Shown: positions 29,136 through 38,350 of the stretch, piece by piece
How positions within the stretch are numbered: position 1 is the stretch's first letter
Layout of the letters: each line of letters begins with the position of its first letter
DNA from: DATKUC01 sp964577375
GTDB taxonomy: Bacteria; Spirochaetota; Spirochaetia; DSM-27196; DATKUC01
Assembly: GCA_964577375.1 (NCBI GenBank)
Contig: CAZNYW010000002.1
Location: 109,973 to 173,972 of the forward strand
Direction: 5' to 3'
DNA: 64,000 nucleotides
The notes under the pieces: model-generated
Databases searched by the model: none
What the model saw: only the letters and a program-made list of their open reading frames with translations
What the model was told of the DNA's origin: nothing
Position numbers and translations under genes: made by a program

Positions 29136-30226
29136 CAATCAATACTCCCAGTGCTCCTGAATATTGTACCGAATCTTCGTTTCACCTCACCACCAAGCTC
29201 ACGGTCCATCAGGGCCGCGGCCGCCCGTCCTGCGGCGCCGGTCTGCAGATTACTGCCGGCCGGCAGACTACTGTCGGTCGGCGTGTTCCCACTGCCCGGC
29301 TCTGCGAGGTCAAGAGGGAGCTGCTTTCCAGCCGTTCGCCCGCGTTCAGCGGAGGCTGTGCGGCCCCACTCGTCCAGAATCTCGGCTGCGGTTTCGATCG
29401 TGCGGGCGCCCTGATCGGCCAGCGACGCACACCCTGCCGCGTTGGGTCCCGAGATACCGGCACGGTGAACATACAGATCACGTCCCTGCTCGAGACAGAA
29501 ATCGGCGGTGATGAGCGCGCCGGAACCCGCGGGAGCTTCCACGACCACCGTGCCGCGTGCGAGGCCGGAGATAATCCGGTTCCTGGCGGGGAAGTGATAC
29601 CGCAGCGGCGGCACCCCGGGAGCGTATTCGCTCGCGATGCACCCTCCGGAGGCGAGAATTGACTCCGCCAGCCGTCGGTTCGACAACGGATAGATCCGGT
29701 CGATTCCGCTGCCGAGCACGGCGACGGTCCTGCCTCCGCCGGCGACCGCCCCCTCATGCGCAGCGGCATCTATCCCTCGAGCGAGTCCCGATATGACGGG
29801 AACCCCGGCGGCAACCACATCATCCGCCAGTGCAAAAGCCGACCGCTGGCCACCGGCCGTTGGCCTTCTCGTTCCTACAATCGCCAGGAGCGGGATTTCT
29901 GGGTCCGGCAGGCATCCACGGTAGAACAGGACAAAGGGCGGGTCGTAGATCTCCCGAAGTAGCGGCGGATATCCATCGTTCCAGTAGAATGTGTATGCAA
30001 TTCCTGCCTGCGTCAAGTATTTCAGATCATTCTCGGCAGCACGCAGGAGTCGACCCGGGTCGAAATCGGCAATTCTGAGCGCTCTGCGGATGCTCCTTTC
30101 GACGTCCGCGCGCGAAAAGGAGGCAAACGATTCGACCGTTCCGGCCTCCTGGAGCAGCCGAATTTTCTCGGCGGTGTGGAGCGATTCCACCGCATGAACG
30201 GCGAGAATCAGCAACGGCTCAGCCAT
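29135..30226 (-). CDS. dprA: DprA/Smf, DNA-processing protein
   Basis: 363 residues from the ATG at 30226 (MAEPLLILAVHA), chosen for its AGAGGAA site; the open frame upstream is Arg-rich and lies inside the preceding gene. The Rossmann-like DprA fold carries LAIVGTRRPTAGG, SGLARGIDAAAHEGA, TVAVLGSGIDRIYP and ARNRIISGLARGTVVVEA. In transformable bacteria it loads RecA on incoming single strands; its role in spirochaetes is unproven. It overlaps the TPR gene by 8 nt and topA by 1 nt. Confidence 0.94.
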
Positions 30227-30938
30227 TTGAGTTCCTCTCGAGGAGCTGCTTCCGGTTTTCCTCGGCCTGCAGCCGGACCTGAGAATCCCGCGTGGTCTGC
30301 GCGATCTTCTGATACATCGACGCCGCCTCTTCCACTCTTCCGGTCTCGACATAGATACGCGCCAGCAGGAACATGGCATCGGTATCGTTCTTTTGCTGCG
30401 AAAGGAGCTGTTTCACCACCGGCTCTGCGTCGAGCGGCCGATTGAGCTCGAAGGTGAGCAGAACACCCAGACCGTACATTGCCTCGGAGTAGGTGGGATC
30501 GAGAGCGATGGCCCGGCGATAGTAGCGCTCCGCCCGGTCGTAATAGCCTGTTGCCTCCTGTGAGTCCAGATCGCCCTTGCCGAGCCTCCCTGCAGCGATG
30601 CCGGCATAATAGAAGAGAACCGGATTTTCCGGCTCGAGCTTCACGGCGCTGGACAGCGCCTCGAGGGCAAGCCCATACATCTTGGCCTCGATGTAGGCAA
30701 GCGCGAGCATCTTGTAGTATTCGGTCTCGCTGTCGGCTGCGTTCACCTTCTTCTCGACGATACCGCTGTACTTCGCGATGGCGTCCTTGAGCTCCTGGAT
30801 GTGCGCGGCCGAAGCCTGCTCCCCTTTGTAACCGCCTGAGTCAAGCGACTGAAGCCGATCGAGCATCACGGTGGAGCGCTGATGGCAGGCGGCGAGAAAA
30901 ATCAGGCATGTACAGACGGCAACTAACGTTCTTTTCAC
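30219..30938 (-). CDS. TPR-repeat lipoprotein
   Basis: 239 residues. The N-terminus (MKRTLVAVCTCLIFLAAC) is a lipoprotein signal with lipobox LAAC and Cys18 as the lipid-modified residue. At least three TPR units are visible (AYIEAKMYGLALEALSSAVK, AERYYRRAIALDPTYSEA, ARIYVETGRVEEAASMYQKI). It probably scaffolds envelope proteins. A TPR gene in the same place, between dprA and ftsZ, is known in Borrelia, so its link to division or flagella may be old. The specific function is unknown. Confidence 0.85.
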   Translation of the reverse strand: MKRTLVAVCTCLIFLAACHQRSTVMLDRLQSLDSGGYKGEQASAAHIQELKDAIAKYSGIVEKKVNAADSETEYYKMLALAYIEAKMYGLALEALSSAVKLEPENPVLFYYAGIAAGRLGKGDLDSQEATGYYDRAERYYRRAIALDPTYSEAMYGLGVLLTFELNRPLDAEPVVKQLLSQQKNDTDAMFLLARIYVETGRVEEAASMYQKIAQTTRDSQVRLQAEENRKQLLERNSNG

Positions 30939-30946
30939 TCTCTACC

Positions 30947-31840
30947 TCATCCCCTCGGATGAAAATCATGATGATAGGTCTGGAGGTCCTCCTTGTCTAT
31001 GTGCGTATAGATCTGAGTGGTGCTGATGTCAGAGTGGCCGAGCAGCTCCTGCACTGCGCGCAGATCGGCCCCACCCTCCAGGAGGTGCGTGGCAAAAGAA
31101 TGCCGCAGCGTGTGAACCTTGGCGGCAATCCCGCTCTTTCCCGAGACTTCGCGGAACCGTTTCCACATTCCCTTCCGTGAGAGACCGCCGCCGAGGTGGT
31201 TGAGAAACAGCTTATCGGTCTTGCGCCCCTGCCGGACCAGCTTCGGACGTCCCTCTTCGAGATAGAGCTTGAGCCACCGGATGGCCTCCCCGCCGATGGG
31301 GACCAGCCGCTCCTTGTTTCCCTTTCCGCGGACCCGAATAATGCTCTCGCTCAGGAAAAGGCTTCTCACCGAAAGCTCCACCGCCTCCGAGATTCGGAGG
31401 CCGCAGGAATAGATGAGCTCGAACAGCGCCCGGTCGCGAAGCCCGAATGGATTGTCGGTCTCGATATTCTCCAGCAGCTGCTCCACCTGTTCCACGCGCA
31501 GAACGCCGGGAACCCGGTGCTCCATTTTCGGCATTTCGACGAGAAGCGCCGGATTGTCGCTGCGCTCCTTGGTTACCACCAGGTACTGGAAGAATGAGCG
31601 GAGGCTCGATACGACCTTGGCGATGGTTCGCTGGTCGAGCGCATTCCTGCCGGACTGCCGGTGGATCAGATAGCGGATTACACCGGTGGTGTCGATCTCG
31701 AGCGGCGACAGCTCCTCCAGCTCGAGATACTCCAGGAAGAATGCGTTCTCACGCACATAGGTCTCCACCGAACGGCGTGCCAGCCTGAGCTCGACAATGA
31801 GATAATCCTGAAATCGCAGAAGAAGCTCATCACTCTTCAT
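30947..31840 (-). CDS. xerD: XerD-type tyrosine recombinase
   Basis: 297 residues. Catalytic residues are complete: Arg in YSCGLRISEAVEL, Lys in RGKGNKER, HTLRHSFATHLLEGGADLRA, LLGHSDISTTQ and Tyr in IYTHIDKEDL. The ending is typical of XerD (TYHHDFHPRG). It probably acts with the XerC at 26086 in dimer resolution next to the division genes. It starts 3 nt after the ftsZ stop and ends 8 nt before the lipoprotein gene. Confidence 0.93.
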   Translation of the reverse strand: MKSDELLLRFQDYLIVELRLARRSVETYVRENAFFLEYLELEELSPLEIDTTGVIRYLIHRQSGRNALDQRTIAKVVSSLRSFFQYLVVTKERSDNPALLVEMPKMEHRVPGVLRVEQVEQLLENIETDNPFGLRDRALFELIYSCGLRISEAVELSVRSLFLSESIIRVRGKGNKERLVPIGGEAIRWLKLYLEEGRPKLVRQGRKTDKLFLNHLGGGLSRKGMWKRFREVSGKSGIAAKVHTLRHSFATHLLEGGADLRAVQELLGHSDISTTQIYTHIDKEDLQTYHHDFHPRG

Positions 31841-31843
31841 CGC

Positions 31844-33139
31844 TCAGGCCCCGCTGCCCCCGTTGCCTCCGGCGTATCCCGACCGCAGCGAGCCTTCGGA
31901 ATTCTTCCCGCCCTCCTGCTTTCCGCCGCCGGCGCCCGGATTGCTGCGCTTGTAACGGAGGACGGCGGGGATTCCCAGCTCCTGGTCCTGGAGCTCGCCG
32001 CTTCTGAAGAGCTCGTCCTGCAAAACGCTGGACCGATCGTGAGAAAAGCGCTCTGAGGTGGCACCGCCGTTCCGTCCGCTCGTCATCTCTATCCACGCAT
32101 CGAGCGAGATGTAGTCGCTCTTCTTCTCCTCACGGTGCTCGGATCGCTCCTCCTGATGGTGCGACTTGAAGCCGGTAGCGATCACCGTGACCTTCACCTC
32201 GTCGTCCATCAGCTCGTCGACCGCGCTCCCGGCGATGATCAGAGCATCATCCGCGGCGTTGGCCGTGATGATGTTCAGCACCTCTTCGTACTCGGTGAGC
32301 GAGAAATCGGAGCCGCCGGTAACGTTGACGAGAATACCCTTCGCACCTTCAATACGGGCATCCTCGAGCAGCGGATTGTTGATTGCATTGGTCGCGGCAT
32401 CGACGGCGCGATTGTCGCCTTCGCCAAGCCCCACTCCCATCAGAGCGTCGCCCTGACCGCTCATGATAGTCTTAACGTCCGCAAAGTCTATGTTGATTTC
32501 ACCAGGTTTGGTGATCAGGTCGGAAATTCCCTGGACACCCTGGCGCAGCACATCGTCCGCCATCAGAAACGCCTCTTTGATAGGCGTGCGCCTCTCAACG
32601 ATCTTCAGGAGATGCTGATTCGGTATGATGATCAGGGTATCGACGTTTCCGCGAAGCTTCCGGATACCCTCCTCGGCAAGCTGCATCTTCCGCCTGCCCT
32701 CGAAGTCGAAGGGTTTGGTAACCACGGCTACGGTGAGAATGCCGAGCTCTTTTGCAACCCCGGCGATTATCGGCGCGGCGCCGGTTCCGGTGCCCCCACC
32801 CATCCCCGCGGTGATGAACACCATGTCGGCGCCCTTGATGATGTCGGCGATGTCGTCACGGTCCTCGAGAGCCGCCTTTTCCCCGACGTCCGGCACGCCT
32901 CCGGCGCCGAGACCGCCGGTCAGCTTGGAGCCGAGCGGCATTCGCGTTTCCGCGTGGGCCAGCTGCAGCGCCTGAAGGTCGGTGTTGACCGCAACAAACT
33001 CGACGTTGGTTAGACCGCTGGCGATCATGCGGTTGACCGCATTGCTTCCACCGCCGCCGACGCCGATGACCTTGATTACCGTAGGACTGCCGAAATTGGC
33101 TTCGAAATCACGGCCGTCTTCGAGTATCTCGAACTTCAT
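31844..33139 (-). CDS. ftsZ: FtsZ, tubulin-like division GTPase
   Basis: 431 residues from the ATG at 33139 (MKFEILEDGRDFEAN), which has GGGAGGGGA upstream; nine codons further upstream are also open but lack a site. The GTP-binding signature ITAGMGGGTGTGAAP and the T7 catalytic loop (NIDFADVKTIM) are intact. The C-terminal conserved peptide IPAVLRYKR is present but is followed by a 33-residue Gly/Ser/Asn-rich extension, whereas in most bacteria the peptide ends the protein. ftsA lies upstream across an 84-nt gap. Confidence 0.97.
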   Translation of the reverse strand: MKFEILEDGRDFEANFGSPTVIKVIGVGGGGSNAVNRMIASGLTNVEFVAVNTDLQALQLAHAETRMPLGSKLTGGLGAGGVPDVGEKAALEDRDDIADIIKGADMVFITAGMGGGTGTGAAPIIAGVAKELGILTVAVVTKPFDFEGRRKMQLAEEGIRKLRGNVDTLIIIPNQHLLKIVERRTPIKEAFLMADDVLRQGVQGISDLITKPGEINIDFADVKTIMSGQGDALMGVGLGEGDNRAVDAATNAINNPLLEDARIEGAKGILVNVTGGSDFSLTEYEEVLNIITANAADDALIIAGSAVDELMDDEVKVTVIATGFKSHHQEERSEHREEKKSDYISLDAWIEMTSGRNGGATSERFSHDRSSVLQDELFRSGELQDQELGIPAVLRYKRSNPGAGGGKQEGGKNSEGSLRSGYAGGNGGSGA

Positions 33140-33150
33140 ATCCCCTCCCA

Positions 33151-33181
33151 TTGCTGCAATCAGCATCTTGCTGCAATCAGC
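33151..33181. repeat. 14-bp direct repeat in the ftsA-ftsZ spacer
   Basis: TTGCTGCAATCAGC occurs twice, at 33151-33164 and 33168-33181, with a 17-bp period. It lies in the leader just ahead of the ftsZ ribosome site. It may be a replication slippage product or a binding site. The 84-nt spacer holds no other clear feature. Confidence 0.6.
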
Positions 33182-33223
33182 CTCTACATCTGCGCGTGCA
33201 CTCCGTCCCTCTGTCGAGGCCTC

Positions 33224-34459
33224 TCATTCGAAAAAGTTCCGTATCCATTTTCCGATGGCGTCCATCATGCCGGCCGACCGTTCCTTTACCGGAACGTCCC
33301 TTCCCTCGACCTGCGCCACGCTCGCTCCGTACAAGACCAGCCCGACCGCGGTTGCGTAATCGGGGTGCTGGTATTCGTTCCTCAAGCCGCCTAAGTCGGA
33401 TGGCTGCCCAATCCGCGCGGCCATACCGAAGATATCCTGCGCAAGGTCGACCGTACCCGGAAGCAGCGCGCCGCCGCCGGTGAGGACAACGCCTCCACCC
33501 AGGTTGCTCAGGAGCCCCTTCTTCTCGATCTTCTCCTTCACCATGCCTAGAATCTCGGCCATCCGCGGCTGAATGATGCTGCAGATGTGCCGGCGCTCCA
33601 CCGCCAGCGGCGGTCTCCCGCCGACGCCCGGAATAATCACCGGCTCATGGTCTTCCGCCAGAGGCATATAGCAGCAGCCCGATTCGCGCTTGATCTGCTC
33701 GGCAGCTTCGACCGGCGTCTTAAGCATGATCGAAAGATCGCCGGTGACCTGGGCCCCGCCTATCGAGATGACGCTGGTAAAGTAGGGAGCCCCATCCGCA
33801 TAGACCAGGATGTCCGTGGTGCCTCCGCCGAGATCGATCAGGACGACTCCGAGCTCCTTCTCGTCCTTTGTCAGCACTGCGCGTGCTGCTGCGAGGGACT
33901 CGAGCACCACACCGTTGACGCGGAAACCGGACCGGTTCACGCACTTGATCAGATTCTGTGCCGAAGTCACCGATCCTGTGATGATGTGTACCTCGGCCTC
34001 GAGGCGAACTCCGATCATGTCGAGGGGATTCTTGACACCCCCCTGCTCGTCGACGATAAACTCCTGAGGGATAACGTGCAGGACCTCGCGGTCCATGGGA
34101 ATCACCACCGCTTTCGCCGCTTCGAGAACCCGGTCGACATCAGCCTGGGTAATCTCCCGTCCGCGGCTGGTGACGGCTACCACGCCGCGCGAGTTCAACC
34201 CCTCGATGTGTCCGCCGGCAATTCCGGTGTAGACACTGTCCACCTCGCGGCCGGCCATCTGTTCAGCCGCCTCAATGGCGGCGGTCACCGACTTCAGCGT
34301 GGACTCGATGTTGATGACCACACCGCGTCTGAGTCCGAAGGAAGGGCTCGTTCCAACTCCGAGAATTTCCAGAGCACCCGCTTCGTTGTACTCTGCGATG
34401 ACGGCGCACACTCTGGTGGTACCGATGTCTAACCCGACGATCAGGGAGTCAGACGGCAA
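33224..34459 (-). CDS. ftsA: FtsA, actin-like division protein
   Basis: 411 residues from a TTG start directly after the ftsQ stop (GGAGGGC lies upstream). Actin-fold phosphate loops are GLDIGTTRVCAVIAEY and VVLIDLGGGTTDILVY. The C-terminal amphipathic membrane-targeting helix is visible as GMMDAIGKWIRNFFE. FtsA tethers FtsZ to the membrane and recruits later division proteins. There is no competing in-frame ATG near the start. Confidence 0.95.
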   Translation of the reverse strand: MPSDSLIVGLDIGTTRVCAVIAEYNEAGALEILGVGTSPSFGLRRGVVINIESTLKSVTAAIEAAEQMAGREVDSVYTGIAGGHIEGLNSRGVVAVTSRGREITQADVDRVLEAAKAVVIPMDREVLHVIPQEFIVDEQGGVKNPLDMIGVRLEAEVHIITGSVTSAQNLIKCVNRSGFRVNGVVLESLAAARAVLTKDEKELGVVLIDLGGGTTDILVYADGAPYFTSVISIGGAQVTGDLSIMLKTPVEAAEQIKRESGCCYMPLAEDHEPVIIPGVGGRPPLAVERRHICSIIQPRMAEILGMVKEKIEKKGLLSNLGGGVVLTGGGALLPGTVDLAQDIFGMAARIGQPSDLGGLRNEYQHPDYATAVGLVLYGASVAQVEGRDVPVKERSAGMMDAIGKWIRNFFE

Positions 34460-35350
34460 TTAGCCCTCCTCTTTCATCGTATATACCACATCGTTTGTTC
34501 GGAAATCAATCTCTTTGACTTTTTCGAGTGTTCCCTGGTGCCCCATCACATCGAGCACGCGCAGGATATACATGCACAGCGTGCGGTCGATGTGCGGTCC
34601 GATCTCCACCGCCACCCGATGGTGGACCGGGTAGACCATGACATCGAACTCATGGTCGTTGCGCGGGATGATCCGGTACTCGGAAATGAGGTCGTAGAGA
34701 CCCGGTGAGGAGAGCTTCAGCTCCTTCACCTCGCGCACGAACTCCAGAAGCATCGGCGGAAGCGTTACGCCGAGGCTGAAGTTCTTGAATTCGATGCCTG
34801 AAAAGATGGGCAGGTCCCAGCCGGCGACTGCGGTTCCGCTCGCAAAGATCACCCCGTCCTCGTCAAAGGCAACCGGAAACTCGTGGCCGTTCTCGCTCAC
34901 CATTGCCATGCCGATCGGCTTGCGCCCCGTAATGCTTATGCGGAGGGTATCCGGGAACACCTTCACCACCGTCGCATGCCGCACGGGCGCCCATGCCTGC
35001 AGCCGCGATACAACGTCGTTCGTGTTCAGATCGAAGAACCTGGGTCTGTCCGCGACTCCTGCCACCTGCAGTATCGTGTCGCGCGAGATGTTCAGATCGC
35101 TTTCGATGCTGAAGTTCCGGATTACCATCCGCGGCGCGATCACATACTCGAAGACAACCGCTGTCCCGGCGAACAGAGTGAGGATTGCCGCAATGAGGAT
35201 AAGGAATTTCCTTCCGGCCGCGCGACGCTCCACGGTCTCAGAAGAGCCGTAGGACCGGCTGCGAGCACGTTCGTCTGCGCCAGCAAACGAGCGCATGGGC
35301 TCGGCGTCTTCGCCTGTCAGCGTTCGTGTAAACAGAACCTGGTCAGCCAT
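34460..35350 (-). CDS. ftsQ: FtsQ/DivIB, divisome membrane protein
   Basis: 296 residues. A cytoplasmic N-terminus of about 45 residues rich in Arg, Ser and Glu precedes one membrane helix (about 47-70, FLILIAAILTLFAGTAVVFEY). A POTRA domain follows (MVIRNFSIESDLNISRDTIL), then the FtsQ beta domain (VRHATVVKVFPDTLRISITG). It connects FtsL with the septal synthase. It overlaps ftsW by 8 nt and abuts ftsA. Confidence 0.92.
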   Translation of the reverse strand: MADQVLFTRTLTGEDAEPMRSFAGADERARSRSYGSSETVERRAAGRKFLILIAAILTLFAGTAVVFEYVIAPRMVIRNFSIESDLNISRDTILQVAGVADRPRFFDLNTNDVVSRLQAWAPVRHATVVKVFPDTLRISITGRKPIGMAMVSENGHEFPVAFDEDGVIFASGTAVAGWDLPIFSGIEFKNFSLGVTLPPMLLEFVREVKELKLSSPGLYDLISEYRIIPRNDHEFDVMVYPVHHRVAVEIGPHIDRTLCMYILRVLDVMGHQGTLEKVKEIDFRTNDVVYTMKEEG

Positions 35351-36488
35351 CTATCTTATCCCCCCTCTGCGGTGCGGAAGATCGGGAGAGATTGATCAAC
35401 AACCCGCACATAATCATCGAGATCAGTATCGACGAGCCGCCGGCCGAAAAGAACGGCAGGGTTATGCCGGTAGCAGGCACAAGACCGGCGACGACGCCCA
35501 TGTTCAAGAGCGCCTGGAAGACCAGGCAGACGGTCAGCCCAAATGCGAGGATCGAGCGGAACCGGTCGGGAGCGTAGTAGGAAATCCTGAAGCCCCGGTA
35601 TGCCAGGTAGAGAAACAGCCCGAGCACGAGCATCACGCCGACGAAACCGAGCTCCTCTCCCACTACTGCAAACACGAAGTCCGAGTGAGCTTCCGGCAGC
35701 CCGCCCAGCTTCCGCAGGCTTTCGCCTATTCCGCGACCCCACAGGCCGCCGTTTGTGAGCGCACCCTGAGAAGCCATCACCTGGTAGCCGATACCGGCCG
35801 GATCGATCTGCGGATAAAGGAAGGCAATGATACGCTTCACACGGTGCTCACGGGTAAGGAGCAGCAGCGTTGCAAAGGGAATCACCGTCACCCCGACCGT
35901 AAGAAAGTAGCGAAGCGGAACCTTCGCGATGAAGAACAGCGTCGCGGAGACGATCAGCACGAATACAGCGGTGGAATAGTCGTTCTGCAGATAGATGAGA
36001 GTCGCAAAAAAGACAACCACGATGAATGGCGGCAGAAGGCTGTTCACCGGATCATTGAAATGTTCCGACTTTCTTTCGAGAATGTAGGCGAGGTAGATGA
36101 TCAGAGCAAGCTTGACCAGTTCCGACGGCTGGAATGAAAACCCGAATGCAAAAACCCACCGTCTGGCCCCGAGGTACATAGTCCCGATTCCAGGGATGAA
36201 GGTGAGCGCCATGGCGCCGAGCGTCGCGAGCAGGATCCACGGTACGCTTCGCTTCAGGAACTCCACCGAGAGGCGCGAGGCGATGAAGCCGAACACCAGG
36301 CCCAGCAGCACCCAGATGAGCTGCCGCTTGAAAAAGTAATAGGGGTCCTGCACAAGACTCTGCGCCCAGTAATAGGAGGACGAGAAAAGCATCGAAAGCC
36401 CGACGCCCAGCAGCAGGAACAGCACCCCGGCAAGAGCAAAGTCGGCGGAGTTCTTCTCGATGCGTTCGGCGGAAAAGAGGTCTGCCAT
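35343..36488 (-). CDS. ftsW: FtsW, septal peptidoglycan polymerase (SEDS)
   Basis: 381 residues with about ten membrane segments. Conserved SEDS stretches are LGARRWVFAFGFSFQPSELV, LQNDYSTAVFVL, GYQVMASQGALTNGGLWGRG, PEAHSDFVFAVVGEELGF and GITLPFFSAGGSSI. It polymerises lipid II at the septum with its partner PBP. It follows murF by 2 nt. mraY, which lies between murF and ftsW in Borrelia, is absent here. Confidence 0.95.
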   Translation of the reverse strand: MADLFSAERIEKNSADFALAGVLFLLLGVGLSMLFSSSYYWAQSLVQDPYYFFKRQLIWVLLGLVFGFIASRLSVEFLKRSVPWILLATLGAMALTFIPGIGTMYLGARRWVFAFGFSFQPSELVKLALIIYLAYILERKSEHFNDPVNSLLPPFIVVVFFATLIYLQNDYSTAVFVLIVSATLFFIAKVPLRYFLTVGVTVIPFATLLLLTREHRVKRIIAFLYPQIDPAGIGYQVMASQGALTNGGLWGRGIGESLRKLGGLPEAHSDFVFAVVGEELGFVGVMLVLGLFLYLAYRGFRISYYAPDRFRSILAFGLTVCLVFQALLNMGVVAGLVPATGITLPFFSAGGSSILISMIMCGLLINLSRSSAPQRGDKIDG

Positions 36489-36490
36489 GC

Positions 36491-37921
36491 CTACCGGTGC
36501 TCCGATAAGAGGACCGGCGTCAGTCGTTCTAGCCCCATGCTCCGCGACCCTTTGAGCAGTACCAGATCGCCGTCTTCTACCCGGCGCGGCAGCTCCGTGG
36601 ACACAGCCTCCACGTCCTCAGCCCAGAAAACCTCCCCCGCGAAACCGGCTTCGCGTACCGTGTCCGGACTTCCCTCATATTCTGCACCCACGAAAAGCAG
36701 CAACCCTACGTGGGTAGTTGCTGCCAGACGGGCTATCTCCTCATGAAGCGGTGCCGTCTGGTCCCCGAGCTCTTTCATCGCACCAAGAACCAGCACTTTT
36801 CGTCCGCCCCACTCGGTGCGATCCATCAGCAGAATGCTCTGACGAACCGAATCCGGATTTGCATTGTAGCAATCCTGTATCACCGTGATCCGGCCGCGAA
36901 TGATTTCGCTGCGTCCAAACTGCGCCTGCACGGCCTCTATTCCGTCCCGGATGTCCGAAGGCGGAATCCCGAGCTCGAGTCCGATCGAGATCGCTCCCAG
37001 CGCGTTCAGCACATTGTGCTCTCCGGGCAGCCTCAACCGCACATTGTATCCGTGCCAGTGGATCATCGAACCTTCGATCCCGTGATCGGTCACTCCGGTC
37101 ACATCCGGCGTGCTGAACCGTCCGAAGAGATGAACGCGTCCGTTGATTCCTTTGGAAAGAAATTCGAGGTAGGAATCGTGTTCCGGAAGGAATGCCCGCT
37201 GCTGCCCCGAAAAACGGGAGAAGATCTTCTTCTTTTCCTCTGCAATTTTCGCGACGCTGCCGAGCAGTCCGATGTGCGCACGCCCGATATTCGTTATCAG
37301 GGCGACGTCCGGACGGAGGATGTCGGCGAGGAGCTCCATCTCCCCACGTCTGTTCATCGCCATCTCAAAGACTCCGTACTGCTCGCTCCGGCCAAGGTCG
37401 AGGACGGACAGCGGAAGCCCTATCTCCGAATTGAAGTTTCCCTGCGAAGCGTAGGTTTCGGCGTGTCGGCGCAGAACTGACGCCACCATTTCCTTGGTGG
37501 TCGTCTTCCCGTTGCTCCCCGTGATCCCGATCCGCGTGAGCTCGGGGAACTTGCCCAGGTAGTAGCGCGCGAGGTCCTGAAGGCAGCGCAGCACCTCCGG
37601 CACCACAAGGTAGGCGAACGGAGCACGTTCACGGAGAGCGGTCAACTCAGCGCGATGGTCACGCTCGTACTGCTGCGCCACCAGAACAAGGGTTGCCCCC
37701 TTCGATACGGCGTCGGCGATGAAAGCGTGGCCGTCGGTGAATCGACCGGGCAGCGGCACGAACATCGTTCCCTCACGGCAGTTACGGGAGTCGATCGAAA
37801 CGTGCACGACCGGAGCGTCGCGGTCACTTCCCTCCGCAAGACCGGAAGACGGAAAATAGAGCTCCCCGTCGACCAGACCGGTGATTTCACGCACGGTGAA
37901 AAGCGTGCGGAGCGCGGTCAT
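36491..37921 (-). CDS. murF: MurF, UDP-MurNAc-tripeptide D-Ala-D-Ala ligase
   Basis: 476 residues in three Mur-ligase domains: an N-terminal nucleotide-substrate domain, the central ATPase with GITGSNGKTTTKEMVASVL, and a C-terminal domain with IQDCYNANPDSVRQSI. It completes the cytoplasmic peptidoglycan precursor. It overlaps ftsL by 4 nt (ATGA). It is the only Mur ligase in the cluster; murE, murD and murC must lie elsewhere. Confidence 0.95.
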   Translation of the reverse strand: MTALRTLFTVREITGLVDGELYFPSSGLAEGSDRDAPVVHVSIDSRNCREGTMFVPLPGRFTDGHAFIADAVSKGATLVLVAQQYERDHRAELTALRERAPFAYLVVPEVLRCLQDLARYYLGKFPELTRIGITGSNGKTTTKEMVASVLRRHAETYASQGNFNSEIGLPLSVLDLGRSEQYGVFEMAMNRRGEMELLADILRPDVALITNIGRAHIGLLGSVAKIAEEKKKIFSRFSGQQRAFLPEHDSYLEFLSKGINGRVHLFGRFSTPDVTGVTDHGIEGSMIHWHGYNVRLRLPGEHNVLNALGAISIGLELGIPPSDIRDGIEAVQAQFGRSEIIRGRITVIQDCYNANPDSVRQSILLMDRTEWGGRKVLVLGAMKELGDQTAPLHEEIARLAATTHVGLLLFVGAEYEGSPDTVREAGFAGEVFWAEDVEAVSTELPRRVEDGDLVLLKGSRSMGLERLTPVLLSEHR

Positions 37922-38328
37922 CGGCCGCCCCCGCTCGTCGTCTTCGAAGCGGTGCCTGTCGCGCCGGTTCCCGGACCGGCCGCGCTCGGGGTGCTGGACG
38001 TCTGCGAACCCCCAGACACGGTCGGCCGGTTTGCGGCGGCGATGCTCGTGTGAATTATGAGCGCATCCTGCGGATATCCCGCCTTGAGCAGCGGATCCTG
38101 TTTCGCGAGCGCTTCGATCCTTGCCGGAGCGCTCAGAACCGAGATGCTTGCAATCGACTCCTTGTTCTTCTCGATCTTGTCGTTCTGCGTATTCTCAAGG
38201 CTCGAAACCTTGAGATAGAGCTCCTCGTACCGGTAGGATTGATATACCGCACCGAAGAACGCCAGGATAACGGCAGCGAGGCAGGCGATGATGATAATGT
38301 GCTGACGTCTGATCTTCGCGTCCTTCAC
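37918..38328 (-). CDS. ftsL: FtsL-like divisome membrane protein
   Basis: 136 residues from a GTG start with GAGGAGGG upstream. A short basic cytoplasmic end, one membrane helix (about 10-32, IIIIACLAAVILAFFGAVYQ) and a short coiled-coil segment (YRYEELYLKVSSLENTQNDK) match FtsL topology, followed by an unusual Ser/Thr/Gly/Pro tail. The sequence is weakly conserved in this family; the call relies on topology and its place between rsmH and murF. Confidence 0.8.
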   Translation of the reverse strand: MKDAKIRRQHIIIIACLAAVILAFFGAVYQSYRYEELYLKVSSLENTQNDKIEKNKESIASISVLSAPARIEALAKQDPLLKAGYPQDALIIHTSIAAANRPTVSGGSQTSSTPSAAGPGTGATGTASKTTSGGGR

Positions 38329-38350
38329 CGATTGTCCCTCCTCTACCGGT

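Noticed and set aside
30227..30379. 51-codon N-terminal extension of DprA
   Set aside because: Arg/Ser-rich, lies within the TPR gene, and the ATG at 30226 has the ribosome site and the family N-terminus.
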